64,000 nt of DNA from Micromonospora citrea (GTDB taxonomy: Bacteria > Actinomycetota > Actinomycetes > Mycobacteriales > Micromonosporaceae): the NCBI RefSeq assembly GCF_900090315.1, contig NZ_FMHZ01000002.1, forward strand, positions 2,210,501 through 2,274,500, given 5' to 3'. The translations under genes were made by a program, and so were the position numbers. A model generated the notes under the pieces. The model saw only the letters and a program-made list of their open reading frames with translations. It had not been told where the DNA came from and searched no databases. Of the stretch, positions 56,737-64,000 are shown piece by piece (within the stretch, counting starts at the first letter, position 1; the number at the start of each line of letters is the position of its first letter).

Positions 56737-57100
56737 CGTCGCTGGCGAAGGTGGAGACGAACACCGCGTTCGGGATGCCGGTCCGTCCGGCGACCGCGAT
56801 CTCGCCCGAGGGCGCGACGCCCGAGCTGCCGGGCAGGCCCACCGTGCCGACGTACCCGGCGGCCGTCACGTCCTGGTCGAACACGACCTGGTACATCCCC
56901 GTTCCCAGCCGGCTGGCCGCGGCCACGCCGAGCCCCCGGACCAGGCCGCCCTTGGCGTTGACCACGGCGAAGAGCACGCGGGCGCTGGCGGGCAGGCCGA
57001 CGCTGGCGCAGGTGGTCGCCTCCGCGTCGGCGAGGGCGGCGTCGCCGTCGCCCGGTTCGGGCTGCGCCGCGGTGGGGTGACGGGATCTGGGGCTGGGCAT
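56693..57100 (-). CDS. Hypothetical small beta-rich protein
   Basis: 135 residues from ATG 57100. The first 35 residues are polar and Ala-rich, without a signal peptide. Then ASARVLFAVVNAKGGLVRGL, GTGMYQVVFDQDVTAAGYVG, and RPADRPFHLAVLA at the end form a pattern I have met in other actinobacterial proteins of unknown role (the closing PFHLAV segment is conserved), probably a compact beta-fold. No catalytic residues can be named. The 3' end is tandemly duplicated downstream. Not part of an obvious operon. Confidence 0.6.
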   Translation of the reverse strand: MPSPRSRHPTAAQPEPGDGDAALADAEATTCASVGLPASARVLFAVVNAKGGLVRGLGVAAASRLGTGMYQVVFDQDVTAAGYVGTVGLPGSSGVAPSGEIAVAGRTGIPNAVFVSTFASDGRPADRPFHLAVLA

Positions 57101-57402
57101 CGCGGTCCTTCCTCTCCGACCCCGCGCAGGGGCCGCGACGAGGCATTCGAGGTGACTCAGGGGGATCAGCGCCGATCAGCGCCCTTTGTGATCGAACGTA
57201 TGTCGCGTCGGGCACCGGCAGCCACTCGCGCGCTTGTCCGATCTTGGACAGCCACCACGCCGGCGTCACCCCGCTGACCTGCGAGAACTCTCGCCCGGCC
57301 GAGGGCACCCGACCCGGTCGGCACCAGGGCAGTCGTCGCCGCCACGGCTCCCGGGCGACCCCGGCTCAGTCGTCGCCGCCACGGCTCCCGGGCGACGCCG
57401 GC
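57101..57402. other. Intergenic gap: promoter-size region plus repeats
   Basis: 302 bp. Contains a direct repeat GATCAGCGCC (two adjacent copies, about 57164-57183), a short inverted repeat TGTCC-N6-GGACA at 57235-57250, and the extra copies of the 3' end of the 57403-57849 gene. No gene is seen. Confidence 0.5.
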
Positions 57403-57440
57403 TCAGTCGTCGTCCGCCGCCACGGGCTCCCGACCGACGC
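57330..57440. repeat. 37-bp tandem repeat that copies the 3' end of the adjacent gene
   Basis: CAGTCGTCGCCGCCACGG begins units at 57330 and 57367; a diverged third copy begins at 57404 and contains the last codons of the 57403-57849 gene. The stop triplet is present in each unit. Confidence 0.85.
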
Positions 57441-57849
57441 ACCGGACCTTCAGCTCGAACTCGCCGGCCGGCCCGGTGAAGGCGACCTCCACGTCGTCGT
57501 CCGGCCCCCGGTCGAAGTCGGAGACGCGGTAACCCTGCGCCGGGGCCCAGGAGACCAGCCGCACGCCGCCCGGCCCGCACTCGGCGACCGCGGTGCCCCC
57601 TTCCGTGGCGAACGCCCTGCGCTCGCCCCGGGGGGTGGCGCCCGCCGACGCCGCCGACGTCGGCCCCGCGCCCGGAGTGGTCGGCGCGGGCGCGGCCAGG
57701 GCGCGTTCGACCTCCTCCTGGCTGAGCACCCCGCCCGGCGTGCCGGCGATGCTTTCCCCCACCCATCTGATCGCGGCCACCCCGATCAGGGTGGCGACGA
57801 CGGCGGTGAACAGCCAGCCGGCGACGGCGAGAAGCGAACGGCGGCGCAT
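57403..57849 (-). CDS. Hypothetical membrane-anchored protein
   Basis: 148 residues from ATG 57849. N-terminal RRRSLLAVAGWLFTAVVATL then IGVAAI is an uncleaved signal-anchor helix (about 5-28). An Ala/Pro/Thr-rich stretch (about 50-75) leads to a small extracellular domain with two Cys (VAECGPGG and LKVRCVGREP), probably disulfide-linked. Divergent from the response regulator gene with a 102-bp gap, so it may belong to that regulon. No known family recognised. Confidence 0.7.
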   Translation of the reverse strand: MRRRSLLAVAGWLFTAVVATLIGVAAIRWVGESIAGTPGGVLSQEEVERALAAPAPTTPGAGPTSAASAGATPRGERRAFATEGGTAVAECGPGGVRLVSWAPAQGYRVSDFDRGPDDDVEVAFTGPAGEFELKVRCVGREPVAADDD

Positions 57850-57894
57850 CCACCGAGTGTCCCCGATCCCCGGTTGGGCCGAGCCCTGGACGAG

Positions 57895-57911
57895 GCTAAG
57901 GGACGGTTAAG
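57895..57911 (+). promoter_or_regulatory. Direct-repeat candidate site for the OmpR-type regulator
   Basis: GCTAAG (57895) and GTTAAG (57906) are spaced 11 bp start to start, the helical spacing expected for an OmpR/PhoB dimer. The same design, GCTTAA and GCTTAG at 60140 and 60151, lies before the PepSY gene. Confidence 0.5.
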
Positions 57912-57951
57912 CACCGGGCCGGCACGTCGCGCGGCGGATAGCCTGCCACCT

Positions 57952-58644
57952 GTGGCCCGCCTGCTGCTCATCGAGGACGACCTGACGATCCGTACGCCGC
58001 TGTTGCGGGCCCTGCGCGAACGGGGGCACGCGGTGGCGGCCGCCTCGACGGCGATGGCCGGCCTGCGCGACGCGCTGGACGACCGCCCCGACCTCGTCGT
58101 GCTGGACCTGGGACTGCCCGACCTGGACGGCCGGGAGCTGCTGCGCATGCTGCGCGCGGTCAGCGTCGTGCCGGTGATCGTGGCCACCGCCCGCGACGAC
58201 GAGACCGAGATCGTCCGGGTGCTCGACGCCGGGGCCGACGACTACGTCGTCAAGCCGTTCACCGCGGCGCAGCTCGACGCGCGGATCCGGGCGGTGCTGC
58301 GCCGCGGGGCGGGAACGGTCCCCGAGGACCCGGCGCTCGTGGTCGGCGGGCTGCGGGTCGATCCCCGCTCCCGGCAGGTCACCCTGGACGGCGAGCCCGT
58401 CGAGCTGACCCCGCGCGAGTTCGACCTGCTGCACCACCTCGCGGGCCGGCCGGGCCAGGTGGTGACCAAGCGGGAGCTGCTCGCCGAGGTGTGGCAGATC
58501 CCGTACGGCGGCGCCGACAAGACCGTGGACGTGCACCTGTCCTGGCTGCGCCGCAAGCTCGGGGAGAGCGCGCAGGCACCCCGCTACCTGCACACCGTTC
58601 GGGGCGTCGGGGTCCGGCTGGACGTGCCCGGGAGCGCCGGGTGA
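57952..58644 (+). CDS. OmpR/PhoB-family response regulator
   Basis: 230 residues from GTG 57952. Receiver domain (about 1-115) with acidic pair LLIEDDL, phospho-acceptor Asp in DLVVLDLGLPDLDG, Thr in VIVATARDDE and Lys in YVVKPF. C-terminal winged helix (about 130-225): LTPREFDLLHHLAGRPGQVV, DKTVDVHLSWLRRKLGE, LHTVRGVGVRLD. The kinase gene start overlaps its stop (GTGA). A direct-repeat site upstream suggests autoregulation. Confidence 0.95.
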   Translation: MARLLLIEDDLTIRTPLLRALRERGHAVAAASTAMAGLRDALDDRPDLVVLDLGLPDLDGRELLRMLRAVSVVPVIVATARDDETEIVRVLDAGADDYVVKPFTAAQLDARIRAVLRRGAGTVPEDPALVVGGLRVDPRSRQVTLDGEPVELTPREFDLLHHLAGRPGQVVTKRELLAEVWQIPYGGADKTVDVHLSWLRRKLGESAQAPRYLHTVRGVGVRLDVPGSAG

Positions 58645-59915
58645 GGGCCCGGCTGGCGCTGCTGGTGGCCGCGGTCAGCGTCCTCACCCTGGTCGCCTTC
58701 CTGGTGCCGCTGGCGTTGCTGGTGCGTACCGTCGCCGAGGACCGGGCGACCGTGCGGGCCACGGCCGACGCGCAGAGCCTCGTGACCGTCGTCGGCACCG
58801 CCGACACCGCCACGATCCGGCTGACCGTCGAGCAACTGGCCGCGGAGTCCGACCGGCCGGTCAGCGTGTTCCTGCCCGACGGCACCGTGCTCGGCGCCCC
58901 CGCCCTCCGGACGCCCGCCGTGGCGCTGGCGGCCCGGGGGCAGAGCCTCACCGCCGAGTCGGAGCGCGGACGCGAGGTGGTCATCGCCGTGCAGGGCCGC
59001 CCGGACGGCACCGGCGTGATCCGGACGATCGTCCCGCCGGCGGAGCTGACCGCCGGGGTGACCCGGTCCTGGCTGGTCCTGGCCCTGCTGGGCGTGCTCC
59101 TGGTGCTGATCGGGCTGGCCGTCGCCGACCGGCTGGCCCGTACCCTGGTCCGGCCGATCGGCGAACTCTCCGCCGTGTCGCACCGCCTCGCGAACGCCGA
59201 ACTGGACGCACGCGTCACGCCCGCCGGGCCGCCCGAGCTGCGTGAGGTGGCCGGCGCCCTCAACCACCTCGCCAATCGGATCCAGGTGCTGCTGGTGCAG
59301 GAACGCGAGGAGGTCGCGGACCTGTCGCACCGCCTGCGCACCCCGCTGACCGCGCTGCGGCTGGAGGCCGAGTCGCTGCGGGACCCGCAGGACGCGGCCC
59401 GGGTGACGGCGGCGGTGGACGGGCTGGAACGCGCGGTCACCGGCCTGATCCGGCAGGCCCGGTGGCGGGCGCCGACAGCCGGGGCGGCCGCCGCCGACGC
59501 GGCCGCCGTGGTGGCCGAGCGGGTGGCGTTCTGGTCGGTGCTGGCCGAGGACACCGGACGCGCCGTCACCCTCGACCTGGCGCCGGGGCCGCTGCCGGTG
59601 GGCGTACCCGCCGACGAGTTGGCCGCGGCGGTGGACGCCCTGCTCGGCAACGTCTTCGCGCACACCCCCGACGGCACCGCGTTCGCCGTCCGGCTGGCCG
59701 CCGAGGCGGGCCGGGCCACGCTGACCGTGGCGGACGAGGGGCCGGGGATCCCGCCCGACACCGTCGACCGTGGGGCGAGCACCGCCGGCTCCACGGGCCT
59801 CGGCCTGGACATCGCCCGCCGCGCCGCCCAGGCCAGCGGCGGCCACCTCGCCCTCCGCACGTCGCCCTCCGGCGGCGCCGAGGTGCGCCTGGAGCTCGGC
59901 CCGCCGAAGCCCTGA
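58641..59915 (+). CDS. Sensor histidine kinase
   Basis: 424 residues from GTG 58641. Two membrane helices (about 5-30 and 135-160) enclose a 100-residue sensor region with no named fold. HAMP (RTLVRPIGELSAVSHRLANA), HisKA with phospho-His in EEVADLSHRLRTPLTALRLE, then HATPase: DALLGNVFAHTPDGTAFAV (N box), VADEGPGIP (G1), STGLGLDIARRAAQASGG (G2). Overlaps the regulator gene by 4 bp. The signal sensed is not evident; the PepSY gene downstream suggests envelope stress. Confidence 0.95.
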   Translation: MRARLALLVAAVSVLTLVAFLVPLALLVRTVAEDRATVRATADAQSLVTVVGTADTATIRLTVEQLAAESDRPVSVFLPDGTVLGAPALRTPAVALAARGQSLTAESERGREVVIAVQGRPDGTGVIRTIVPPAELTAGVTRSWLVLALLGVLLVLIGLAVADRLARTLVRPIGELSAVSHRLANAELDARVTPAGPPELREVAGALNHLANRIQVLLVQEREEVADLSHRLRTPLTALRLEAESLRDPQDAARVTAAVDGLERAVTGLIRQARWRAPTAGAAAADAAAVVAERVAFWSVLAEDTGRAVTLDLAPGPLPVGVPADELAAAVDALLGNVFAHTPDGTAFAVRLAAEAGRATLTVADEGPGIPPDTVDRGASTAGSTGLGLDIARRAAQASGGHLALRTSPSGGAEVRLELGPPKP

Positions 59916-60026
59916 CCCGTCCGGGCCCTGACCTGGGGCGCCGCCGCCCATCGGCCCGGGTCGGCCTCGGGCTCGGGCGGCCTCGGGACCGGCCTCGGGC
60001 TAGAACGGGCTCGGACTCGGGGCCGG

Positions 60027-60134
<108 letters not shown>

Positions 60135-60139
60135 ACGAG

Positions 60140-60156
60140 GCTTAACCCGGGCTTAG
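60140..60156 (+). promoter_or_regulatory. Direct-repeat candidate regulator site before the PepSY gene
   Basis: GCTTAA (60140) and GCTTAG (60151), 11 bp apart, 72 bp before the start of the PepSY gene, similar to the site before the response regulator. Confidence 0.5.
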
Positions 60157-60227
60157 CGTTCGGGCAGCGTGGCACTATCCGGCCGGGCGCGATCCTCGTG
60201 GACGTACCCGAGGAAAGGCGAACCGAG

Positions 60228-60737
60228 ATGAAGCGCAACCCCCTGATCCTGGCGTCGGTCGGCGGCGTGGCCGCGCTCGCCGTGGCCGGCGCGGCCCTCG
60301 GCGTCGCGGCCGCCGACGGCGGCCCGGCCCGGGCGACCACGCTGGTCGCCGCGACGACCGCCCCGAGCGCCCCCACGACCCCGGGCGGCACCTCCACCGG
60401 CGCCCCCGGCAGCGCGCCGGCGACCGGCGGCACGTCGGCGACCCCCGGCACGCCGTCGGGCAGCGGCACCCCGGCGACCGGCGGGGACGCCGTGTCCGAG
60501 CAGCGGGCCCGGGAGATCGCGCTGGCCCGGGCGGGCGGTGGCCAGGTCGTCGAGATCGAGGCCGAGCAGGAGGACGACCGCCCGGTGTGGAGTGTCGAGG
60601 TCGTCGTCGGGCAGACCGAGCACGAGATCGACGTCGACCGGGAGCACGGCACGGTGGTGAAGGCCGAGCAGGAGCCCGTCGACGACGAGGACGACGACCG
60701 TGACGACGACGAGGACGACTCCGGCGACGACGACTGA
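60228..60737 (+). CDS. PepSY domain-containing exported protein
   Basis: 169 residues from ATG 60228 (GAGGAAAGG upstream). N-terminal signal/anchor KRNPLILASVGGVAALAVAG. A Thr/Pro/Gly-rich spacer (about 40-85), then one PepSY repeat (about 88-150): SEQRAREIALARAGGGQVVE, VWSVEVVVGQTEHEIDVDRE. The tail is almost all Asp/Glu (DDEDDDRDDDEDDSGDDD). PepSY proteins inhibit proteases or act near the envelope; they often form regulons with two-component systems, and here the kinase-regulator pair is just upstream. Confidence 0.87.
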   Translation: MKRNPLILASVGGVAALAVAGAALGVAAADGGPARATTLVAATTAPSAPTTPGGTSTGAPGSAPATGGTSATPGTPSGSGTPATGGDAVSEQRAREIALARAGGGQVVEIEAEQEDDRPVWSVEVVVGQTEHEIDVDREHGTVVKAEQEPVDDEDDDRDDDEDDSGDDD

Positions 60738-60800
60738 CCCGGTGCCGCCGCCCCCATGCTCCCGGGGGCGGCGGCCCGAGGCGTCACGCCCGATCGCCCC

Positions 60801-60829
60801 TGTGACGAACACCGATGTCTGGCTACATT
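60801..60829 (+). promoter_or_regulatory. Leaderless promoter of the Beta-family gene
   Basis: TGTGAC (60801-60806), 17-bp spacer, TACATT (60824-60829), then five bases to ATG 60835. The -10 to start spacing predicts transcription beginning at the A of the start codon. Confidence 0.55.
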
Positions 60830-60834
60830 GGGGT

Positions 60835-61935
60835 ATGGTGCCCGCCCACGAGGGCCGGGCGGCGGAACCGGTCTACCGCCCCATCCTCGCCAACCGGCGG
60901 GGCGAGCTGGAGGCGCTCGGTCATCTCGACGACGACGTCGCACCCCTGCTCGCCCCGGTCCTCCAGGTGTCCGTCCTGAATTCATACACACTGGACGTTC
61001 TCGGCCGGCTGCCCGCCGGGCTGCTCCCGGGCGTCGACGTCACCGACCTGCCCGACGCCCCGGAGACCGAGCTGGTCCGCTGGGGCGTACCACTGGTGCC
61101 GGTGATAGGGCTCGCGGACAGCGACCGGCGGCTGGTGGCGCACGGTGCGGCGGCCCGGGCCCACGCCCACCGGGCGCTGGTCCGGCTGCGCGTCGGCCGG
61201 GACCGGGCCGGGCCGGACGCGGCCACGGCGGCGGCGGAGCGGATCTGGCGGTTCACCCGCCTGGTCCCCGAGCAGTGCGACCTGCTCCTCGACGCCGGAG
61301 ACGTGTGCTGCGCGGCCGACATGCGGGTGGCCGAGCCGCGACTGCGCCGGCTGCGGGAGTGGGCACGCCGGCACGCCTGGCGCTCGGTCAGCGTGGCGGC
61401 CGGCGGAATGCCACCCTCGCTGACCCGCCTCCCCACCGACGAGCCGGTACGCCTCGACCGCTGGGACTGGCGGCTCTGGCTGCGGCTGGCCGACCTCGGC
61501 GTCGGATACGGCGACTACGGCGTCGGCTCGGCGGTGCCGGGCGCCGACCAGCCGGGCGACCGGCTGCCGACGGTGCGCTACACGACAGACGACGCCTGGT
61601 GGGTGTACCGCTGGTCCCGCCGGGGAGGACGGGGCGACGACCGGTTCGCGGACCTGTGCCGCGCGCTGGTGTCGGCGCCGCACTGGCCCGCCGCCGGGGC
61701 CGACTTCTCGTGGGGTGACCACGAACTCGTCCGGCGCGCCCGTCGCGGCGCGGGGGCCGGGTCGGCCAGCAACTGGGCGGCGTGGAGCACCTCGCACCAC
61801 CTGGCGCACGTGCTGGCGGCGCTGCCGCACCCGGGCCGGGAGACCCGGCCGGGGCCGTGGCGCTCCGGTCAGGCGGGCCCGGAGCGCGGCCGGCCCGCCC
61901 GGCCGCACCGCGGCGAGGCCCGCCGGGCCGGCTGA
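60835..61935 (+). CDS. Beta family protein (T4 beta protein-like)
   Basis: 366 residues from ATG 60835. The opening VYRPILANRRGELEALGHL fits the Y-x-P-I-L-K-x-R-x-G-E-x-x-A-L pattern of the phage T4 beta-protein family; later GVGYGDYGVGSA, VRYTTDDAWWVYRWSR, SWGDHELVRRA and SNWAAWSTSHHLAHVLAAL fit its conserved end. Function of the family is unknown; relatives occur in phages and in bacterial defence-like contexts. No sce7726-type or other known partner gene is adjacent, so this is a solitary copy. The last 40 residues are Gly/Pro/Arg-rich. Confidence 0.72.
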   Translation: MVPAHEGRAAEPVYRPILANRRGELEALGHLDDDVAPLLAPVLQVSVLNSYTLDVLGRLPAGLLPGVDVTDLPDAPETELVRWGVPLVPVIGLADSDRRLVAHGAAARAHAHRALVRLRVGRDRAGPDAATAAAERIWRFTRLVPEQCDLLLDAGDVCCAADMRVAEPRLRRLREWARRHAWRSVSVAAGGMPPSLTRLPTDEPVRLDRWDWRLWLRLADLGVGYGDYGVGSAVPGADQPGDRLPTVRYTTDDAWWVYRWSRRGGRGDDRFADLCRALVSAPHWPAAGADFSWGDHELVRRARRGAGAGSASNWAAWSTSHHLAHVLAALPHPGRETRPGPWRSGQAGPERGRPARPHRGEARRAG

Positions 61936-61950
61936 CGTGCCGGCCCGGCG
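61921..61950. terminator. Bidirectional hairpin terminator
   Basis: Perfect 12-bp arms CGCCGGGCCGGC (61921-61932) and GCCGGCCCGGCG (61939-61950) with a 6-nt loop that contains the stop codon of the Beta-family gene. The convergent HesB-like gene ends 20 bp further. Confidence 0.82.
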
Positions 61951-61969
61951 CCGCAGCCCGCGGCCTCCG

Positions 61970-62251
61970 TCACTGCTTCTCGGTGAACCCGAACTGCACG
62001 ATGCCCTCGTCGTCGACGCTCGCGTCCACCGAAGCGTCGCCGAGCAGTTCGGCGGCGTCGGAGTCCAGGAAGATCCGGGCGCCCTGGTTGTCGACCACGT
62101 GGTCGCCCTCGGCCGGTTCGGCGACCAGCTCGACGGTGAGCGAGCCGGCCTCGGTGTCGGCGGCGATCCGCACTCCGCCGTCCTCGGCGACGTCCTGCTG
62201 GTTGGCGAGGTCGCGGATGACCAGCACGGCGTTGTCGGTCATGGTGAGCAT
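61970..62251 (-). CDS. HesB/IscA-like protein without cysteines
   Basis: 93 residues from ATG 62251 with GAGGAG 9 nt upstream. Follows the A-type Fe-S carrier layout: MTDNAVLVIRDLANQQ, GVRIAADTEAGSLTVELVAE, HVVDNQGARIFLDSDAAELL, and a closing VQFGF. The three cysteines that bind the cluster in IscA/HesB/ErpA are all absent; in fact there is no Cys. It therefore cannot carry a cluster in the usual way. Such proteins are annotated as adhesin or Fe-S biosynthesis proteins. Role unknown. Confidence 0.8.
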   Translation of the reverse strand: MLTMTDNAVLVIRDLANQQDVAEDGGVRIAADTEAGSLTVELVAEPAEGDHVVDNQGARIFLDSDAAELLGDASVDASVDDEGIVQFGFTEKQ

Positions 62252-62430
62252 GGCGGAATCTCCTCGTGGATTCTCGGATTCGCGGCGCGGGGCCGGACTC
62301 GGCCCGACACGGGCGCACCGTCGGAGGCGACGGCAGGACGACCCGCACATCGTCGCAGGTCGGGGGCGGCTGAGGGCCCCTTCACGGCCTACGTTGCCCC
62401 CTGCCGGGGCATCCGTCAAATAGAGCGGGA

Positions 62431-63504
62431 TCAGTGTCGGACGCCGGCCGGGGCCAGCAGGGCGCGGATCTCGCGTGCCGCCGCGCGACCGGCCCGGTTG
62501 GCGCCGACGGTGCTCGCCGACGGGCCGTACCCGATCAGGTGAACCCGCTCGTCGGCGACCACCCGGGTGCCGTCCATGGTGACACCGCCGCCGGGCGCGC
62601 GCAGCCGCAGCGGCGCGAGGTGGTCCAGCGCGGCCCGGAAGCCGGTGCACCAGAGGATCACGTCCGCGGGCACGAACCTGCCGTCGTCCCAGGCCACCCC
62701 GTCGGGCGTGATCCGGTCGAACACGGGTAACCGGTCGAGCACGCCGCGCTCGCGCAGCCGGCGCAGTTCCGGCGTGAGCGGCAGCCCGGTCACGCCGACG
62801 ACGCTGGCCGGTGGGCGGCCCGCGCGGACCGCCGCGTCGACCAGCGCCACCGCCGCGCGCCCCCGCTCGGGGGTGAACTCCTCGTCCCGGAAGTCGGGCG
62901 GGCGTCGGGTCACCCAGGTGGTGCCGGCCGCGACGGTGGAGACCTCGGCGAGCAGTTGGACGGCGGACGTCCCGCCGCCCACCACCACGACCCGCCGGCC
63001 GGCGAACTCCGCCGGCCCTCGGTAGTCGGCGGTGTGCAGTTGGCGGCCCCGGAAGCTCGACCGGCCCGGGTAGTGCGGCCAGAACGGCCGGGTCCAGGTG
63101 CCGGTGGCGTTGACCAGTGCCCGGGCGGACCAGTCGCCCCGGTCGGTGAGGACGTCCAGCCGGCCGTCGGGCCGGTCGTGGACCGCACGGACCCGGACCG
63201 GACGCCGCACCGGCAGGGCGTACTCGCGCTCGTAGGCGGCGAAGTAGGCGCTGACCACCTCGGCCGCCGGCCGGTCGGGTCCCGCCGGCGGGAACGGCAG
63301 GCCGGGCAGGTCGTGGAAGCCGTGCACGCGGTCGAGCCGCAGCGTGGGCCAGCGGTGCCGCCACGCCCCGCCCGGCCCGTCGTCCCCGTCGAGGATCACG
63401 AAGCCGTCCCCGGGGGCGAAGCCCGCGCGGCGCAGGTGGTAGCCGGCGGAGAGGCCGGCCTGTCCGGCCCCGATCACCAGCACGTCGACGGAGCGCTCGT
63501 CCAT
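62431..63504 (-). CDS. Flavin-containing monooxygenase-like NAD(P)/FAD oxidoreductase
   Basis: 357 residues from ATG 63504. N-terminal FAD site VDVLVIGAGQAGLSAGYHLR, followed by GGAWRHRWPTLRLDRVHGFH; NAD(P) site RRVVVVGGGTSAVQLLAEVS; and LWCTGFRAALDHLAPL, the LATG-like motif of class B flavin monooxygenases. The FxGxxxHxxxY motif is present as FRGRQLHTADYRGP. Substrates unknown. Divergent from the D,D-carboxypeptidase gene. Confidence 0.92.
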   Translation of the reverse strand: MDERSVDVLVIGAGQAGLSAGYHLRRAGFAPGDGFVILDGDDGPGGAWRHRWPTLRLDRVHGFHDLPGLPFPPAGPDRPAAEVVSAYFAAYEREYALPVRRPVRVRAVHDRPDGRLDVLTDRGDWSARALVNATGTWTRPFWPHYPGRSSFRGRQLHTADYRGPAEFAGRRVVVVGGGTSAVQLLAEVSTVAAGTTWVTRRPPDFRDEEFTPERGRAAVALVDAAVRAGRPPASVVGVTGLPLTPELRRLRERGVLDRLPVFDRITPDGVAWDDGRFVPADVILWCTGFRAALDHLAPLRLRAPGGGVTMDGTRVVADERVHLIGYGPSASTVGANRAGRAAAREIRALLAPAGVRH

Positions 63505-63642
63505 GTCGGGTGCAACAACGGCCGTCCCGCCCGCCTGCCCGCTTCCGGGCGTCTCGCCGCTCACACACCGGAAGAACGCGAACGGAAATTTCTTTCGCTT
63601 GCCGGCCTTCTCTGGCAGATATCTCCGTGGCAGCATCAGCGC

Positions 63643-64000
63643 ATGCATCGTCGTCTCTTTCCCCGGACGCTCGCGCTGGCCGCGCTGGTGGCCGCCGCCG
63701 CCACGGCCGGCGCCCCGAGCGCCACCGCCGAGTCGCCGACCCCCGCGGCGACCCGCCTCAACGCCACCATCGACGCGATACTCGCCGACTCCCGGCTGGC
63801 CGGGGCGCAGGCGTCGGTGGTCGTGAAGGACGCCGCCACCGGCGAGACCGTCTACCACCGCAACGGCGACCGCCGGCTGGTGCCCGCCTCCAACACCAAG
63901 CTGCTGACCTCGGCCGCGGCGCTGGAGCTGCTCGGGCCGGGCCACCGCTTCAGCACGGAGGTGCGCTCCACCGGCTCCCGCCGCGCCGGTCTCGTCTCCG
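63643..64000 (+). CDS. dacB: D-alanyl-D-alanine carboxypeptidase, PBP4/S13 type (3' end outside window)
   Basis: First 119 codons only; ATG 63643. Signal peptide (about 1-29: basic HRRLFPRTLALAALVAAAA then ATAGAPSATA). The serine nucleophile motif S-x-x-K appears in LVPASNTKLLTSAAALELLG, and GPGHRFSTEVRSTG follows as in class C penicillin-binding proteins. Predicted extracellular carboxypeptidase/endopeptidase that trims peptidoglycan stems. The SxN and KTG motifs lie beyond the window. Confidence 0.9.
   Translation, partial: MHRRLFPRTLALAALVAAAATAGAPSATAESPTPAATRLNATIDAILADSRLAGAQASVVVKDAATGETVYHRNGDRRLVPASNTKLLTSAAALELLGPGHRFSTEVRSTGSRRAGLVS

Overview
This is a high-GC actinomycete chromosome segment. 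Very high GC, frequent GTG starts, tight ATGA/GTGA gene overlaps, leaderless-looking promoters and a clpS / DUF2017 / mec / cysO / cysM / rph / rdgB neighbourhood that matches the mycobacterial order all point to Actinomycetia. Gene content (hut operon with hutF, LCP/exopolysaccharide genes, GH12-CBM2 cellulase with a CebR-like operator, GH15) fits Micromonospora or a close relative. No rRNA, insertion sequence, prophage or CRISPR array was seen; one tRNA-Leu is present. I count 54 coding regions, two of them cut by the window ends.

Layout. 3-1028: C-terminal part of an exported membrane protein. 1194-3957 (-): Co/Ni ECF uptake operon cbiM-PDGLE(cbiN-like)-cbiQ-cbiO behind a Nur-like palindrome. 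4253-7230: bcp peroxiredoxin, tRNA-Leu, GNAT, MOSC protein, methyltransferase. 7348-20357: exopolysaccharide region with an LCP ligase, an initiating phosphoglycosyltransferase, four overlapping GT-B glycosyltransferases and an apparent Wzx-Wzy fusion; a DUF1501/DUF1800 pair lies inside it on the other strand. 20518-21873 (-): a membrane protein with a kinase-like N-terminus that lacks the lysine. 22068-30232 (+): histidine utilisation (RpiR-type regulator, hutU, M20 hydrolase, hutF, hutI, hutH).

30285-36446 (-): AEC transporter, rdgB, rph, MBL phosphodiesterase-like protein, the CysM/CysO/Mec protein-thiocarboxylate cysteine pathway, DUF2017 and clpS. 36595-41021: a degenerate GTPase divergent from a large LAL-type LuxR regulator. 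41038-44199 (+): pncB, pncA, MFS. 44833-46590 (-): ctaD. 46746-52856: FAD monooxygenase, GH12 cellulase, peptidoglycan amidase with a short upstream signal-peptide ORF, aldo/keto reductase, LigD-like protein lacking the catalytic lysine. 52873-57849: threonine synthase, GH15, cupin and two unrecognised small proteins. 57952-60737: OmpR-type two-component system and a PepSY protein sharing 11-bp-spaced direct repeats. 60835 to the end: Beta-family protein, cysteine-less HesB-like protein, flavin oxidoreductase, and the start of a D,D-carboxypeptidase.

The most unusual window-wide signal is local duplication. Three minus-strand genes (ending at 5574, 56693 and 57403) have their stop codon and 3' tail tandemly copied just downstream; there is also a 108-bp minisatellite nested inside a 14-bp-arm palindrome in the hut operon, and 5-, 6- and 16-bp repeat tracts between genes. 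Several convergent junctions carry near-perfect hairpins that probably act as bidirectional terminators.
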